A DNA stretch of 7,003 nt from contig JAFSWJ010000349.1 of assembly GCA_017444545.1 (NCBI GenBank), positions 1 through 7,003 on the forward strand. The letters run 5' to 3'. The stretch comes from Lachnospiraceae bacterium. Its GTDB lineage: Bacteria; Bacillota; Clostridia; Lachnospirales; Lachnospiraceae. The translations under genes and the position numbers were made by a program. How positions within the stretch are numbered: position 1 is the stretch's first letter; every line of letters starts with the position of its first letter. The notes below the pieces were generated by a model. It worked only from the letters and a program-made list of their open reading frames with translations, was not told the origin of the DNA and did no database searches. Of the stretch, positions 1 to 6,283 are shown piece by piece.

Positions 1-11
1 CTGGGTTTTCA

Positions 12-71
12 TCAGTCGAGGCTCTTCAAAGTCGGGAACTATACTACATCTCTAATTGACAATCTATCGAT
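12..71 (-). pseudogene. Relic of the 3' end of a lysyl-tRNA synthetase gene (second, diverged copy)
   Basis: Read on the minus strand in the frame ending with TGA at 14-12, this stretch gives IDRL, then SIRDVV, an in-frame TAG (41-39), then FPTLKSLD. The C-terminus of the intact LysRS in this window reads GIDRL, eight residues, [14 protein letters not shown]. The relic therefore matches the motif 3 tail of class II LysRS with the eight residues after DRL missing and a stop where a Leu codon should be. Codon third positions mostly differ from the local lysS, so it is not a recent duplication of that gene. I see no convincing LysRS sequence further upstream. The hit is short (about 20 codons). 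What argues for it is the near-unbroken match of SIRDV..FPTLKSL. It cannot encode anything useful. Confidence 0.6.
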
Positions 72-131
72 CAACGGCCTCTCTACTCCCTCAATATCTC
101 ATCCGATTACTCCTTTTTGCAGAACAACAAA

Positions 132-558
132 CTATAAATCTAACTGTTTATACCATTGTGGAAGCGTTTTTGCTTTCCATTCGCATTTTCCTTTTTTGAA
201 AGTTGCAATTCTGGTGAGTTTTGTTGTATTGTCGAATATTGTCGCCATATTACACTGCGTCAATACATATTTAAGATTATGCATGCTTTCCGAATATCGT
301 CTTTCTATATCCTCATCAGAAACCCCGTGTCCACCATTAAGCATCCGGTGTTTTACTCTTTCTTTCGCTATTTCCGAACTACCAAGCCCAACATACCATA
401 ATTCTATGGTGTAACCTGATTCTTTAGCTCTGGTAATGTTCCTTAATATGCTCTTACCACACAAAGTAGTCTCCTGACTGAAAGAACTACCATTACTAAA
501 GTATTCTTCTATTCTTTCCGGCTCCATTCACACCGGCTATGATCAAATATCTTTTCAT
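132..558 (-). pseudogene. Zeta-toxin / UDP-N-acetylglucosamine-kinase-like gene, broken by internal deletion
   Basis: Zeta-family toxins are P-loop kinases that phosphorylate UDP-GlcNAc and so poison cell-wall synthesis. Here ATG at 558 opens MKRYLIIAGVNGAGK (558-514), a typical zeta-type N-terminus with Walker A. That frame then hits TAG at 498-496. The rest of the family signature continues in another frame from 515 to 132: RIEEYFSNGSSFSQETTLCG, IELWYVGLGS, and the arginine-rich RMLNGGHGVSDEDIERRY, then a C-terminal tail ending at TAG 134-132. The Ser/Thr that completes Walker A and the segment normally joining the P-loop to the ET motif are absent. Judged from memory of ~190-200 residue relatives, roughly 45-60 codons are gone. 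A deletion plus frame change explains this, and a ribosomal frameshift would not restore the missing core. An ATG at 527 opens a 131-codon frame, but it lies inside the Walker A coding sequence and has no clear ribosome site. Its start overlaps the stop of the upstream small gene (TGATG), as in antitoxin-toxin pairs. Confidence 0.82.
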
Positions 559-737
559 CAGAAAACATTCCTTGCAATGCACTCATCCTGCTTTTTCTGC
601 AAGAAGAAATCACCAACCATCGCATAGAAATCCTTTTCCTCTTCTGTAGGGGCTTCAAGTATCAACTGGGTTGTATCCTCTTTTGTAAGCTTTTTGATCT
701 CATTGTATATATCATTATACCTGTTCACATCACACAT
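558..737 (-). CDS. 59-residue protein, candidate antitoxin of the zeta-like module
   Basis: The product is a small acidic protein: MCDVNRYNDIYNEI, then a charged helical stretch (KKLTKEDTTQLILEAPTEEE), then KDFYAMVGDFFLQKKQ and a tail ending IARNVF. I see no signal peptide, membrane segment or classical DNA-binding motif. The start at 737 is chosen because GGAGGT (750-745) sits seven bases upstream and a good promoter lies just ahead. A longer open frame back to 854 would run through the lysS terminator and is rejected. The stop TGA (560-558) shares its A with the ATG of the zeta-like gene, so the two were translationally coupled. Known zeta/epsilon and PezAT modules place the antitoxin gene directly upstream of the toxin, so an antitoxin role is inferred from position and size, not from a recognised antitoxin fold. 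Unlike the toxin frame it is intact, which could mean either recent toxin loss or an independent role. Confidence 0.72.
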   Translation of the reverse strand: MCDVNRYNDIYNEIKKLTKEDTTQLILEAPTEEEKDFYAMVGDFFLQKKQDECIARNVF

Positions 738-744
738 GCCGAAT

Positions 745-750
745 ACCTCC
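745..750 (-). promoter_or_regulatory. Ribosome binding site that fixes the start of the 59-residue gene
   Basis: GGAGGT on the minus strand lies seven bases before ATG 737. It is the strongest Shine-Dalgarno in the left part and favours the 59-codon reading over the longer open frame. Confidence 0.75.
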
Positions 751-758
751 GTACATAG

Positions 759-787
759 ATTATAATTTATTATTCCTGGGGACTCAA
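759..787 (-). promoter_or_regulatory. Sigma-A type promoter of the antitoxin/zeta-like module
   Basis: On the minus strand TTGAGT (787-782) is separated by exactly 17 bases from a perfect TATAAT (764-759). Transcription would begin near 752, only a few bases before the GGAGGT at 750-745, giving a very short leader. It lies downstream of the lysS terminator, so the module is an independent transcription unit. Confidence 0.75.
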
Positions 788-800
788 CCTCCAGTTGTAG

Positions 801-825
801 CGTTGTTGCGTCGTGCGCAACAACG
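801..825. repeat. Perfect 10-base inverted repeat with 5-base centre, operator-like
   Basis: Arms CGTTGTTGCG (801-810) and CGCAACAACG (816-825) are perfect reverse complements around TCGTG. It lies between the lysS terminator and the -35 box of the small module, and its centre (813) is about 61 bases upstream of the predicted start of transcription. On neither strand is it followed by a T-run, so it is not itself an intrinsic terminator. A dimeric regulator site is plausible. An RNA hairpin formed in lysS read-through, or a leftover end of a small mobile sequence, are alternatives. Confidence 0.6.
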
Positions 826-836
826 TAAAAAACAAT

Positions 837-866
837 AAAAAAACGCACCACCAAACAGGTGGTGCG
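837..866 (-). terminator. Strong intrinsic terminator of greA-lysS
   Basis: On the minus strand CGCACCACC, a loop TGTTT, then GGTGGTGCG form a perfect nine-pair, GC-rich stem, directly followed by seven T residues (843-837). It lies 74 bases past the lysS stop and closes that transcription unit before the accessory module begins. Confidence 0.93.
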
Positions 867-906
867 CCGGGTGATCCATTAAACCATGTACTTTAGTGTT
901 TGACAA

Positions 907-939
907 CAAAATCTGCCGCAAACCCAGTGTTTATGCGGC
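907..939 (-). terminator. Weak hairpin directly after the lysS stop
   Basis: GCCGC (939-935) pairs with GCGGC (919-915), and inside it AAAC can pair with GTTT after a two-base bulge. A poor T-tract (ATTTTGTT) follows. It begins at the base after the lysS stop codon. It may act as a first, leaky terminator or a 3'-end stabiliser ahead of the strong terminator at 837-866. Confidence 0.4.
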
Positions 940-2400
940 TTACAGCGATTTTAACGTGGGAAAAAGCAGCACATCCCTGATCGCAGGGCTGTTCGTCAGC
1001 AGCATGGTAAGCCTGTCTATACCATATCCGATTCCGCCTGTAGGCGGCATTCCGATCTCAAGAGCATTCAAGAAGTCTTCATCCGTGTGGTTGGCTTCTT
1101 CGTCGCCCGCTGCCGCTGCCGCATCCTGAGCTGCAAAACGTTCTCTCTGGTCTATGGGATCGTTCAGCTCGGAGTAGGCATTGCACATCTCCCAGGTATT
1201 GATGAAGAGCTCGAACCTTTCCACCAGATCCGGTCTGTCGGGTTTTCTCTTTGTGAGCGGTGATATCTCCACAGGATGATCCATGACAAATGTGGGCTGT
1301 ACCAGATGCTCCTCCACATATTCCTCAAAGAAGAGGTTGATGATATCGCCCTTCTGATGATATGACTCATAGTGGATATTGCGTTCATCCGCAAGCTTCT
1401 TTGCAGCTTCCGTATCCGCCACCTCATCAAAATCAACGCCTGCATATTTCTTCACGGCATCGATCATGGTGATGCGCTCAAAAGGCTTTCCGAAATCAAG
1501 CTCTATTTCTCCATACTTAAAGGTAGTGGTACCGAGTACCTCCTGCGCCACGTGACGGAACATGTTTTCCGTCAGATCCATCATGCCGTTGTAATCCGTA
1601 TATGCCTGATACAGCTCCATGAGAGTAAACTCAGGATTATGTCTTGTATCAAGTCCCTCATTACGGAATACCCTGCCTATCTCGTAAACTCTCTCAAGTC
1701 CGCCGACTATCAGTCTCTTGAGATAGAGTTCAAGGGATATGCGAAGCTTGAGATCCTCATCAAGTGCATTGAAATGTGTCTCGAAAGGTCTTGCCGCCGC
1801 TCCTCCGGCATTGGATACGAGCATGGGCGTTTCCACCTCCATGAAGCCCTGTCCGTCCAGATATTTTCTGATGGCCGAGATGATCCTTGATCTCTTGATG
1901 AAGGTATCCTTCACTTCTTCATTCATGATGAGATCAACATATCTCTGTCTGTATCTGATATCCGTATCGGTAAGTCCGTGGAATTTTTCAGGCAGGTTCT
2001 GCAGGCTCTTTGAAAGGAGGGTTATGACCTCCGCGTGAATGGAGATCTCTCCTGTCTGTGTACGGAAAACCTTTCCCTCCACGCCTATGATGTCTCCAAC
2101 CTCGAGGATCTTTTTGAAATCCTCGTAGGGCTCCTCGCCTATGCTGTCACGCGCGACATAGATCTGTATCCTGCCGTCCCTGTCCTGCACATTGCAAAAT
2201 GAAGCCTTGCCCATCTTGCGCTTGAACATCATCCTGCCTGCAACGCGCACGGTCTTGTCTTCAAGCTGCTCAAAGCTGTCCTTTATCTCCTGTGAATGAT
2301 GGGTCACATCATATTTTGTGATCTGAAAGGGATCCCTCCCCGCATCCACAAGGGTTTTCAGTTTTTCTCTTTTTACCGCAAGTAAATCCTGCTCGGGCAT
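940..2400 (-). CDS. lysS: Lysyl-tRNA synthetase, class II
   Basis: Cytoplasmic enzyme that charges tRNA-Lys with lysine using ATP. The 486-residue length is normal for bacterial class II LysRS. Residues about 50-130 form the anticodon-binding OB fold ([20 protein letters not shown]). The catalytic core follows: motif 1 around 170-192 ([16 protein letters not shown]), the [17 protein letters not shown] segment at 198-214, motif 2 at 243-259 ([17 protein letters not shown]), and motif 3 near 449-482 ([15 protein letters not shown], ending [13 protein letters not shown]). The alanine-rich run at 424-431 lies in a loop that varies in the family. The start ATG at 2400 shares its A with the greA stop (TAATG), and GAGAGG stands eight bases upstream. 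Co-transcription with greA is common in Firmicutes. No T-box leader is visible in front of greA. Two hairpins follow the stop. Confidence 0.98.
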   Translation of the reverse strand: MPEQDLLAVKREKLKTLVDAGRDPFQITKYDVTHHSQEIKDSFEQLEDKTVRVAGRMMFKRKMGKASFCNVQDRDGRIQIYVARDSIGEEPYEDFKKILEVGDIIGVEGKVFRTQTGEISIHAEVITLLSKSLQNLPEKFHGLTDTDIRYRQRYVDLIMNEEVKDTFIKRSRIISAIRKYLDGQGFMEVETPMLVSNAGGAAARPFETHFNALDEDLKLRISLELYLKRLIVGGLERVYEIGRVFRNEGLDTRHNPEFTLMELYQAYTDYNGMMDLTENMFRHVAQEVLGTTTFKYGEIELDFGKPFERITMIDAVKKYAGVDFDEVADTEAAKKLADERNIHYESYHQKGDIINLFFEEYVEEHLVQPTFVMDHPVEISPLTKRKPDRPDLVERFELFINTWEMCNAYSELNDPIDQRERFAAQDAAAAAGDEEANHTDEDFLNALEIGMPPTGGIGYGIDRLTMLLTNSPAIRDVLLFPTLKSL

Positions 2401-2894
2401 TATTTTGACCTCTCTATATTGAGTATCTTGTACTTGAGTTTTCCTGACTGTGTATCAACCTTTACGGTGTCTCCGATCTTGTGTCCCAGCAGGGCCTTTC
2501 CAACCGGTGACTCATTTGATATCTTTCCGCCAAGGCTGTTTGCCTCCGTGCTTCCCACGATCTTGAAATCCATTTCGTCATTGTATTCCAGATCCATGAT
2601 CTTGACCTTGCAGCCGATGCCGACCTTTCCCAGATCAACATTGTCCTCTACAACAACCTCCGCATATTTGAGGATCTGCTCGATCTCCTCTATCCTGTTC
2701 TCATACTCAAGCTGCTCCGCCTTTGCCGCATCATACTCGGCATTCTCGGAAAGGTCACCCTGCTCACGGGCCTCGGCAATCTTTTTTGCCACTTCCTTTC
2801 TCTTGACAGTCTTGAGATCCTCAAGCTCTTCTTCAAGCTTTCTCAATCCCTCATATGTGAGCACATTTTTCTTTGTTACAACTTCTTCTCCCAT
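2400..2894 (-). CDS. greA: Transcription elongation factor GreA
   Basis: GreA enters the secondary channel of RNA polymerase and stimulates cleavage of backtracked RNA, rescuing stalled complexes. From ATG 2894 the protein has 164 residues, the usual size. The N-terminal antiparallel coiled coil carries the signature [20 protein letters not shown]. The Asp and Glu of GDLSENAEY are the acidic tip residues that hold the catalytic metal. The C-terminal FKBP-like domain includes [20 protein letters not shown] longer reading starts four codons upstream at TTG 2906, but that TTG overlaps the Shine-Dalgarno GGAG (2904-2901), which is six bases from ATG 2894, so the ATG is preferred. The gene has its own consensus promoter and its stop overlaps the lysS start by one base. 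Confidence 0.97.
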   Translation of the reverse strand: MGEEVVTKKNVLTYEGLRKLEEELEDLKTVKRKEVAKKIAEAREQGDLSENAEYDAAKAEQLEYENRIEEIEQILKYAEVVVEDNVDLGKVGIGCKVKIMDLEYNDEMDFKIVGSTEANSLGGKISNESPVGKALLGHKIGDTVKVDTQSGKLKYKILNIERSK

Positions 2895-2900
2895 TTTTAT

Positions 2901-2904
2901 CTCC
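2901..2904 (-). promoter_or_regulatory. Ribosome binding site deciding the greA start
   Basis: GGAG lies six bases before ATG 2894. The competing TTG start at 2906-2904 overlaps this element and has only GAGGA almost touching it, so it is unlikely to be used. Confidence 0.7.
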
Positions 2905-2944
2905 AATCCTCAAACCCTTATAAAGGTATAATAAAAACTATGGT

Positions 2945-2973
2945 ATTATAGGGCATAAACACGTATATGTCAA
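2945..2973 (-). promoter_or_regulatory. Perfect-consensus sigma-A promoter of greA-lysS
   Basis: On the minus strand TTGACA (2973-2968), a 17-base spacer and TATAAT (2950-2945) match the vegetative consensus at all twelve positions. Transcription should start near 2938, giving a leader of about 45 bases before the greA ATG. It lies just after the dusB stop. No convincing terminator separates dusB from it, so some read-through from the upstream operon is possible. Confidence 0.93.
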
Positions 2974-2997
2974 GAAAGCCGCTGCCCTGCGCACCCC

Positions 2998-3933
2998 CTA
3001 CAGACTGTCGATAAGAGACAGCAGTGATTCCATGGTCTCCACCCTGTTTATCTGATCCCGAAGCCTTGATGAATGCGGCATTCCCGCCGTATACCAGGAG
3101 ATATGCTTCCTCATTTCCCTCACTGCTATGTATTCGCCCTTGATCTTTGTCTGCATCCTGCAGTGCTCCTTCATTACGGCCCGCACTTCATCCGGAGAGG
3201 GCCTGTATTCCTTTCCCGAACAAAGAGATCTGAATATCCATGGATTTCCCTTTGCCGCTCTTCCAACGGCCACTGCATCACATCCGGTCTCTTCAAGCAT
3301 TTCAATGCAGCTTTGAATATCCTTCACATCCCCGTTTCCGATCACAGGGATCTTCACTGCTTCCTTTACCTGTCTGATTATATCCCGGTCGGCCTTTCCC
3401 TCATAGTACTGCTCCCTGGTCCTGCCGTGCACGGTTATGGCAGCTGCACCGGAAGCTTCACAGATCCTTGCCATCTCCACGGCATTTTTATGCTCATCAT
3501 CAAAACCTGCCCTGATCTTTACTGTGACCGGTTTATTGACGGCCTTTGCCATGCTCTCAACTATCCTTCCTGCAAGCGCCGGGTCCTTCATCAATGCGCT
3601 TCCCTCACCGTTATTTACTATCTTTGGCATGGGACAGCCCATGTTGATATCGAGGATGTCAAAGGGCTCCTCCTCTATCTTTTTTGCAGCCTCCGCCATG
3701 ATATCCGGATCCGACCCGAAAAGCTGCAGCGAGACAGGATGTTCATCCTCCGATATCTTCATCAGGTCATAGGTTTTTTTATTATCATACATCACCGCCT
3801 TGGCGCTGATCATCTCCATGCATACCAGTCCCGCACCGGAACGGGCACAGAGCAAACGAAATGGCAGGTCACTGACTCCTGCCATCGGCGCAAGTATATA
3901 TCTGTTTTTGAGTGTCACATTTCCTATCTTCAA
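2998..3933 (-). CDS. dusB: tRNA-dihydrouridine synthase, DusB family
   Basis: FMN-dependent enzyme that reduces specific uridines of tRNA to dihydrouridine using NADPH. The 311-residue protein shows the Dus TIM barrel: LAPMAGVSDLPFR at 14-26 (FMN contact), INMGCPMPKIV at 96-106 with the catalytic Cys100, VTVKIRAGFDD at 136-146, the FMN-binding VHGRTREQYYEGKAD at 168-182, GNGDV at 199-203 and GRAAKGNPWIF at 224-234. A C-terminal helical domain starts near 245 and contains REMRKHISWYTAG. The start is TTG at 3933. It overlaps the stop of the upstream gene (TTGA), has GGAGAGGAGA seven bases upstream, and gives the family-typical MKIGNV opening, with no better ATG nearby. It is the last gene of the overlapping cluster. 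Its specificity is expected from the DusB family, not proven here. Confidence 0.96.
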   Translation of the reverse strand: MKIGNVTLKNRYILAPMAGVSDLPFRLLCARSGAGLVCMEMISAKAVMYDNKKTYDLMKISEDEHPVSLQLFGSDPDIMAEAAKKIEEEPFDILDINMGCPMPKIVNNGEGSALMKDPALAGRIVESMAKAVNKPVTVKIRAGFDDEHKNAVEMARICEASGAAAITVHGRTREQYYEGKADRDIIRQVKEAVKIPVIGNGDVKDIQSCIEMLEETGCDAVAVGRAAKGNPWIFRSLCSGKEYRPSPDEVRAVMKEHCRMQTKIKGEYIAVREMRKHISWYTAGMPHSSRLRDQINRVETMESLLSLIDSL

Positions 3934-4298
3934 TCCGGCATCTCCTCTCCAAAGAATATCACCCTGTAGAAAAGGTTCAGTTCCTCAAAGAGTTCCTTCC
4001 TGTTTTTCTGTATCTCCTTTACCAGAAGACCTGCTCCGATCTCGTCATAGAGTATGTCCTCTTCCGCGGCCTCCGTGACAAGCTCCAGATCGCCCTCTTC
4101 GTTAAATTCCATTCTGAAAAGACCCCCCACCTCTTCTGTGAAAAGCACGCAGATGATCTTTATATCCTCCTTTACCTGATCGGGAAGCGTATTAAACTGC
4201 GGATTCAGATAGTACTTTTTGTCATATGAATTTGATCCGCACAGTACCACCCTGTCCACGTAGTTCATATCATCATAGCTTAAATCTTCATTATCCAT
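3930..4298 (-). CDS. Small acidic protein of unknown function, probably DUF6145 family
   Basis: A 122-residue, strongly acidic protein with no signal peptide or membrane segment, so probably cytoplasmic. Visible features are YVDRVVLCGSNSYDKKYYLN near the N-terminus, a central hydrophobic strand IKIICVLFTEEVGGLFRMEF, an acidic middle (EEGDLELVTEAAEED) and a C-terminal helix rich in K and E (LVKEIQKNRKELFEEL). I believe this matches the family annotated as DUF6145 in Lachnospiraceae, but I recall this from pattern only. I know of no established function. The start ATG 4298 has AGGA eight bases upstream, overlapping the region after the birA stop 12 bases away, and its TGA overlaps the dusB TTG. 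Being locked between birA and dusB suggests co-expression but does not reveal a role. Confidence 0.88.
   Translation of the reverse strand: MDNEDLSYDDMNYVDRVVLCGSNSYDKKYYLNPQFNTLPDQVKEDIKIICVLFTEEVGGLFRMEFNEEGDLELVTEAAEEDILYDEIGAGLLVKEIQKNRKELFEELNLFYRVIFFGEEMPD
3941..3950 (-). promoter_or_regulatory. Ribosome binding site supporting the dusB TTG start
   Basis: GGAGAGGAGA on the minus strand ends seven bases before TTG 3933, inside the last codons of the upstream gene. It is the evidence for using a TTG start here. Confidence 0.7.
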
Positions 4299-4310
4299 AT
4301 CACGTATCCT

Positions 4311-5288
4311 TTATGTATATCCGTATATCCCTCTGACCGAGACCTCACCTGCATAAATATTTATTTCTTCTCCGTCATCCTTTTTGACCGAAAGCTCGCC
4401 CCTGTCATTTATTCCTTTTGCGTATGCTTCAAAGCTTCCCTTCGGGTCCATCACCGTTACTCTTTTTCCTGCGTTGACGCAGCGGCTGTTGTACAGCTGA
4501 CAAAATCCCTTCAGGTCACCCGTCTTTGAAAAGAGCTCGTATCCGGATTCAAACGCATTTATTATGGCAGCTGTCAGCTTTGATCTGGAATACTTCCTGC
4601 CTGTCTCGAGATACAATGAGGTCGCGATGTTTTGTATCTCTTCGGGAAAGCTTTCCGTATTTACATTTATGCCTGTGCCGGTCACCACATAGTGTATGTA
4701 GTCAGGTTCCGCGGACATTTCCGTGAGGATCCCCACGCATTTCCTTCCGTTTATCACTATGTCATTCGGCCACTTGATCCCGGCTTTTATCCCCGTGACT
4801 TCTTCTATCCCCTGCATGGCGGATATCGCCATCACTATGGTCAGCATCGGTGCGATATCGGGAGAAAATGCAGGACGCAGCAGGCAGCTCATGGCTATGT
4901 TTTCCCCGCCAAAGGTATCCCATGTCTTTCCGCGTCTTCCCTTTCCTTTGACCTGTCTGTCGGCAACAATGAGCAGACCCTCCTTTGCTTCCTTTTCCGC
5001 TCTTTTTTTGACCTCGTCATTTGTGGAGCCGGTCTCTTCAAAAAAAATGAGATCCCTCCCCAGCCACTTTGTTTTCAAAAAGCTCTGTATCGAGATCTCA
5101 CCGAAAGCCTCATCATTATTCACAAGCCTGTAGCCCATCCCGGTGACAGCCTCCACATCATAGCCTTCTTTGCGGATCTTTTCCACCGCCTTCCATACGG
5201 CATTTCTGGAAACCCCCAAAGCGCCGGCTATCTGTTGTCCCGAGACAAACTCGTTTTTTCTCAAAAGATCCAAAAGATCCGTGTTCAT
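4311..5288 (-). CDS. birA: Bifunctional biotin-protein ligase / biotin repressor BirA
   Basis: BirA activates biotin with ATP and attaches it to the biotin carboxyl carrier domain of carboxylases. The long form also binds DNA as biotinyl-AMP-bound dimers to repress biotin genes. This 325-residue protein is the long form. A winged helix-turn-helix occupies residues 1-57 ([20 protein letters not shown], wing [10 protein letters not shown]). The ligase domain carries ETGSTND at 85-91, the biotinyl-AMP loop [10 protein letters not shown] at 114-123, GIKWPNDIV at 170-178 with the conserved Lys, and TGTGINVN at 203-210. A C-terminal SH3-like domain spans about 272-321. Start ATG 5288 overlaps the argF TGA (ATGA). 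No biotin synthesis or transport gene lies in the window, so any target operator must be elsewhere. Neighbour genes have no obvious link to biotin. Confidence 0.97.
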   Translation of the reverse strand: MNTDLLDLLRKNEFVSGQQIAGALGVSRNAVWKAVEKIRKEGYDVEAVTGMGYRLVNNDEAFGEISIQSFLKTKWLGRDLIFFEETGSTNDEVKKRAEKEAKEGLLIVADRQVKGKGRRGKTWDTFGGENIAMSCLLRPAFSPDIAPMLTIVMAISAMQGIEEVTGIKAGIKWPNDIVINGRKCVGILTEMSAEPDYIHYVVTGTGINVNTESFPEEIQNIATSLYLETGRKYSRSKLTAAIINAFESGYELFSKTGDLKGFCQLYNSRCVNAGKRVTVMDPKGSFEAYAKGINDRGELSVKKDDGEEINIYAGEVSVRGIYGYT

Positions 5289-6283
5289 ATATCCCAGTCC
5301 CTGAGCGTAGCTGCCATCACGGCCTTGATGGTGTGCATCCTGTTTTCGGCCTCGTCAAATACGGAGTTCTCATATTTTTTGAAGACCTCGTCAGTCACCT
5401 CCATCTCTTTGATGCCGTATTTCTTTTCTATCTCTTTTCCTATGACGGTTCCCAGATCATGGAAGGCCGGGAGACAATGCAAAAAGATCGATCCTTTGGC
5501 TGTATTGTTCATCACATCCATTGTCACGCGGTATGGAGAAAGATCGCGTATCCTTTCCTCCCAGACCTCATCAGGCTCTCCCATGGAGACCCAGACATCG
5601 GTATAGACTATATCCGCGTCCTTTGTTCCCTCATTCACATCACTTGTCAGCAGTATGCTGCCGCCGCTTTCGGATGCCCATTTTTCACACTGTGAAACAA
5701 GCTCCTTTGACGGGAAATACTTTTCGGGAGCCACCGCCCTGAAATGAAGACCCAGCTTTGAACAGCCGATCATCAGTGAATTTCCCATATTGTATCTGGC
5801 ATCTCCCATATAGGCCAGGGTCTTTCCTTTCAGTGACCCCAGATGCTCCCTGACAGTCAGCATATCCGCCAGGATCTGTGTGGGATGATATTCGTTCGTC
5901 AGACCGTTCCATACCGGAACCTCGGCGTTTTCGGCAAGGCTTTCAACTATCTCCTGCCCGAAGCCTCTGTACTCTATTCCGTCATATATCCTTGAAAGAA
6001 CCTTTGCCGTATCGGCGATGCTCTCCTTTTTTCCTATCTGGGATCCCGATGGATCCAGGTAGGTTGTCCCCATGCCCAGGTCATGGGCTGCGGTCTCAAA
6101 GGAACATCTGGTACGGGTCGATGTCTTTTCAAATATCAGTGCCACATTTTTGCCTCTCAGTTCATCCGTCAGTTCGCCGTTCTTTTTTTTCTTTTTGAAA
6201 TACGCTGCCAGATCCAGGAGATACAGGATCTCCTGATCCGAATAATCCTTCAGCGTCAGAAAGTCACGTCCTTTAAGTGTCAT
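5285..6283 (-). CDS. argF: Ornithine carbamoyltransferase
   Basis: Transfers the carbamoyl group of carbamoyl phosphate to ornithine, giving citrulline. It is a step of arginine synthesis and, run in reverse, of the arginine deiminase pathway. The 332-residue length is typical. Key motifs are carbamoyl-phosphate-binding STRTR at 55-59, HPTQ at 133-136, the ornithine-side DVWVSMG at 229-235, HCLPAFHD at 269-276 with the active-site Cys270, and [13 protein letters not shown] near 309-321. Start ATG 6283 has AAGGAG eight bases upstream and overlaps the TGA of the SPFH gene, and its own stop overlaps the birA start. No other arginine or deiminase gene is in view, so whether it acts anabolically (ArgF) or catabolically (ArcB) cannot be settled. 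A run of eight A bases (6190-6183) encodes part of FKKKKKNGE. Confidence 0.96.
   Translation of the reverse strand: MTLKGRDFLTLKDYSDQEILYLLDLAAYFKKKKKNGELTDELRGKNVALIFEKTSTRTRCSFETAAHDLGMGTTYLDPSGSQIGKKESIADTAKVLSRIYDGIEYRGFGQEIVESLAENAEVPVWNGLTNEYHPTQILADMLTVREHLGSLKGKTLAYMGDARYNMGNSLMIGCSKLGLHFRAVAPEKYFPSKELVSQCEKWASESGGSILLTSDVNEGTKDADIVYTDVWVSMGEPDEVWEERIRDLSPYRVTMDVMNNTAKGSIFLHCLPAFHDLGTVIGKEIEKKYGIKEMEVTDEVFKKYENSVFDEAENRMHTIKAVMAATLRDWDI

Noticed and set aside
1..45. Short frame reading IVPDFEEPRLMKTQ on the minus strand as a gene end
   Set aside because: It lies in a different phase from the LysRS-like relic, is preceded by three stop codons and is too short to support.
132..527. 131-codon frame as an intact independent gene
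   Set aside because: Its ATG lies inside the Walker A coding sequence of a gene starting at 558 in another frame and lacks a clear ribosome site. The protein lacks the P-loop, so it is the tail of a broken gene.
801..825. Second intrinsic terminator
   Set aside because: The hairpin has no T-run after it on either strand.
558..854. 98-codon reading of the small gene starting at 854
   Set aside because: Its first 39 codons run through the lysS terminator, the inverted repeat and the promoter. ATG 737 has the strong ribosome site.
1..942. Recent attL/attR pair from integration into lysS
   Set aside because: The live lysS 3' end and the relic share only stretches of about five identical bases (for example GATGT and TTCCC), so no intact core-site repeat is visible in the window.
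2895..2945. T-box or other riboswitch ahead of greA-lysS
   Set aside because: The leader is only about 45 bases with no T-box motif or structured element beyond a four-pair CCTT/AAGG stem.
3073..3969. Long plus-strand open frame of 298 codons
   Set aside because: It lies antisense to dusB, which is a clear conserved gene. Its translation shows no recognisable domain and is rich in His and Cys as expected of a shadow frame.
4632..5606. Long plus-strand open frame of 324 codons
   Set aside because: It lies antisense to birA and argF, has no recognisable family, and is explained by codon bias of the real genes.
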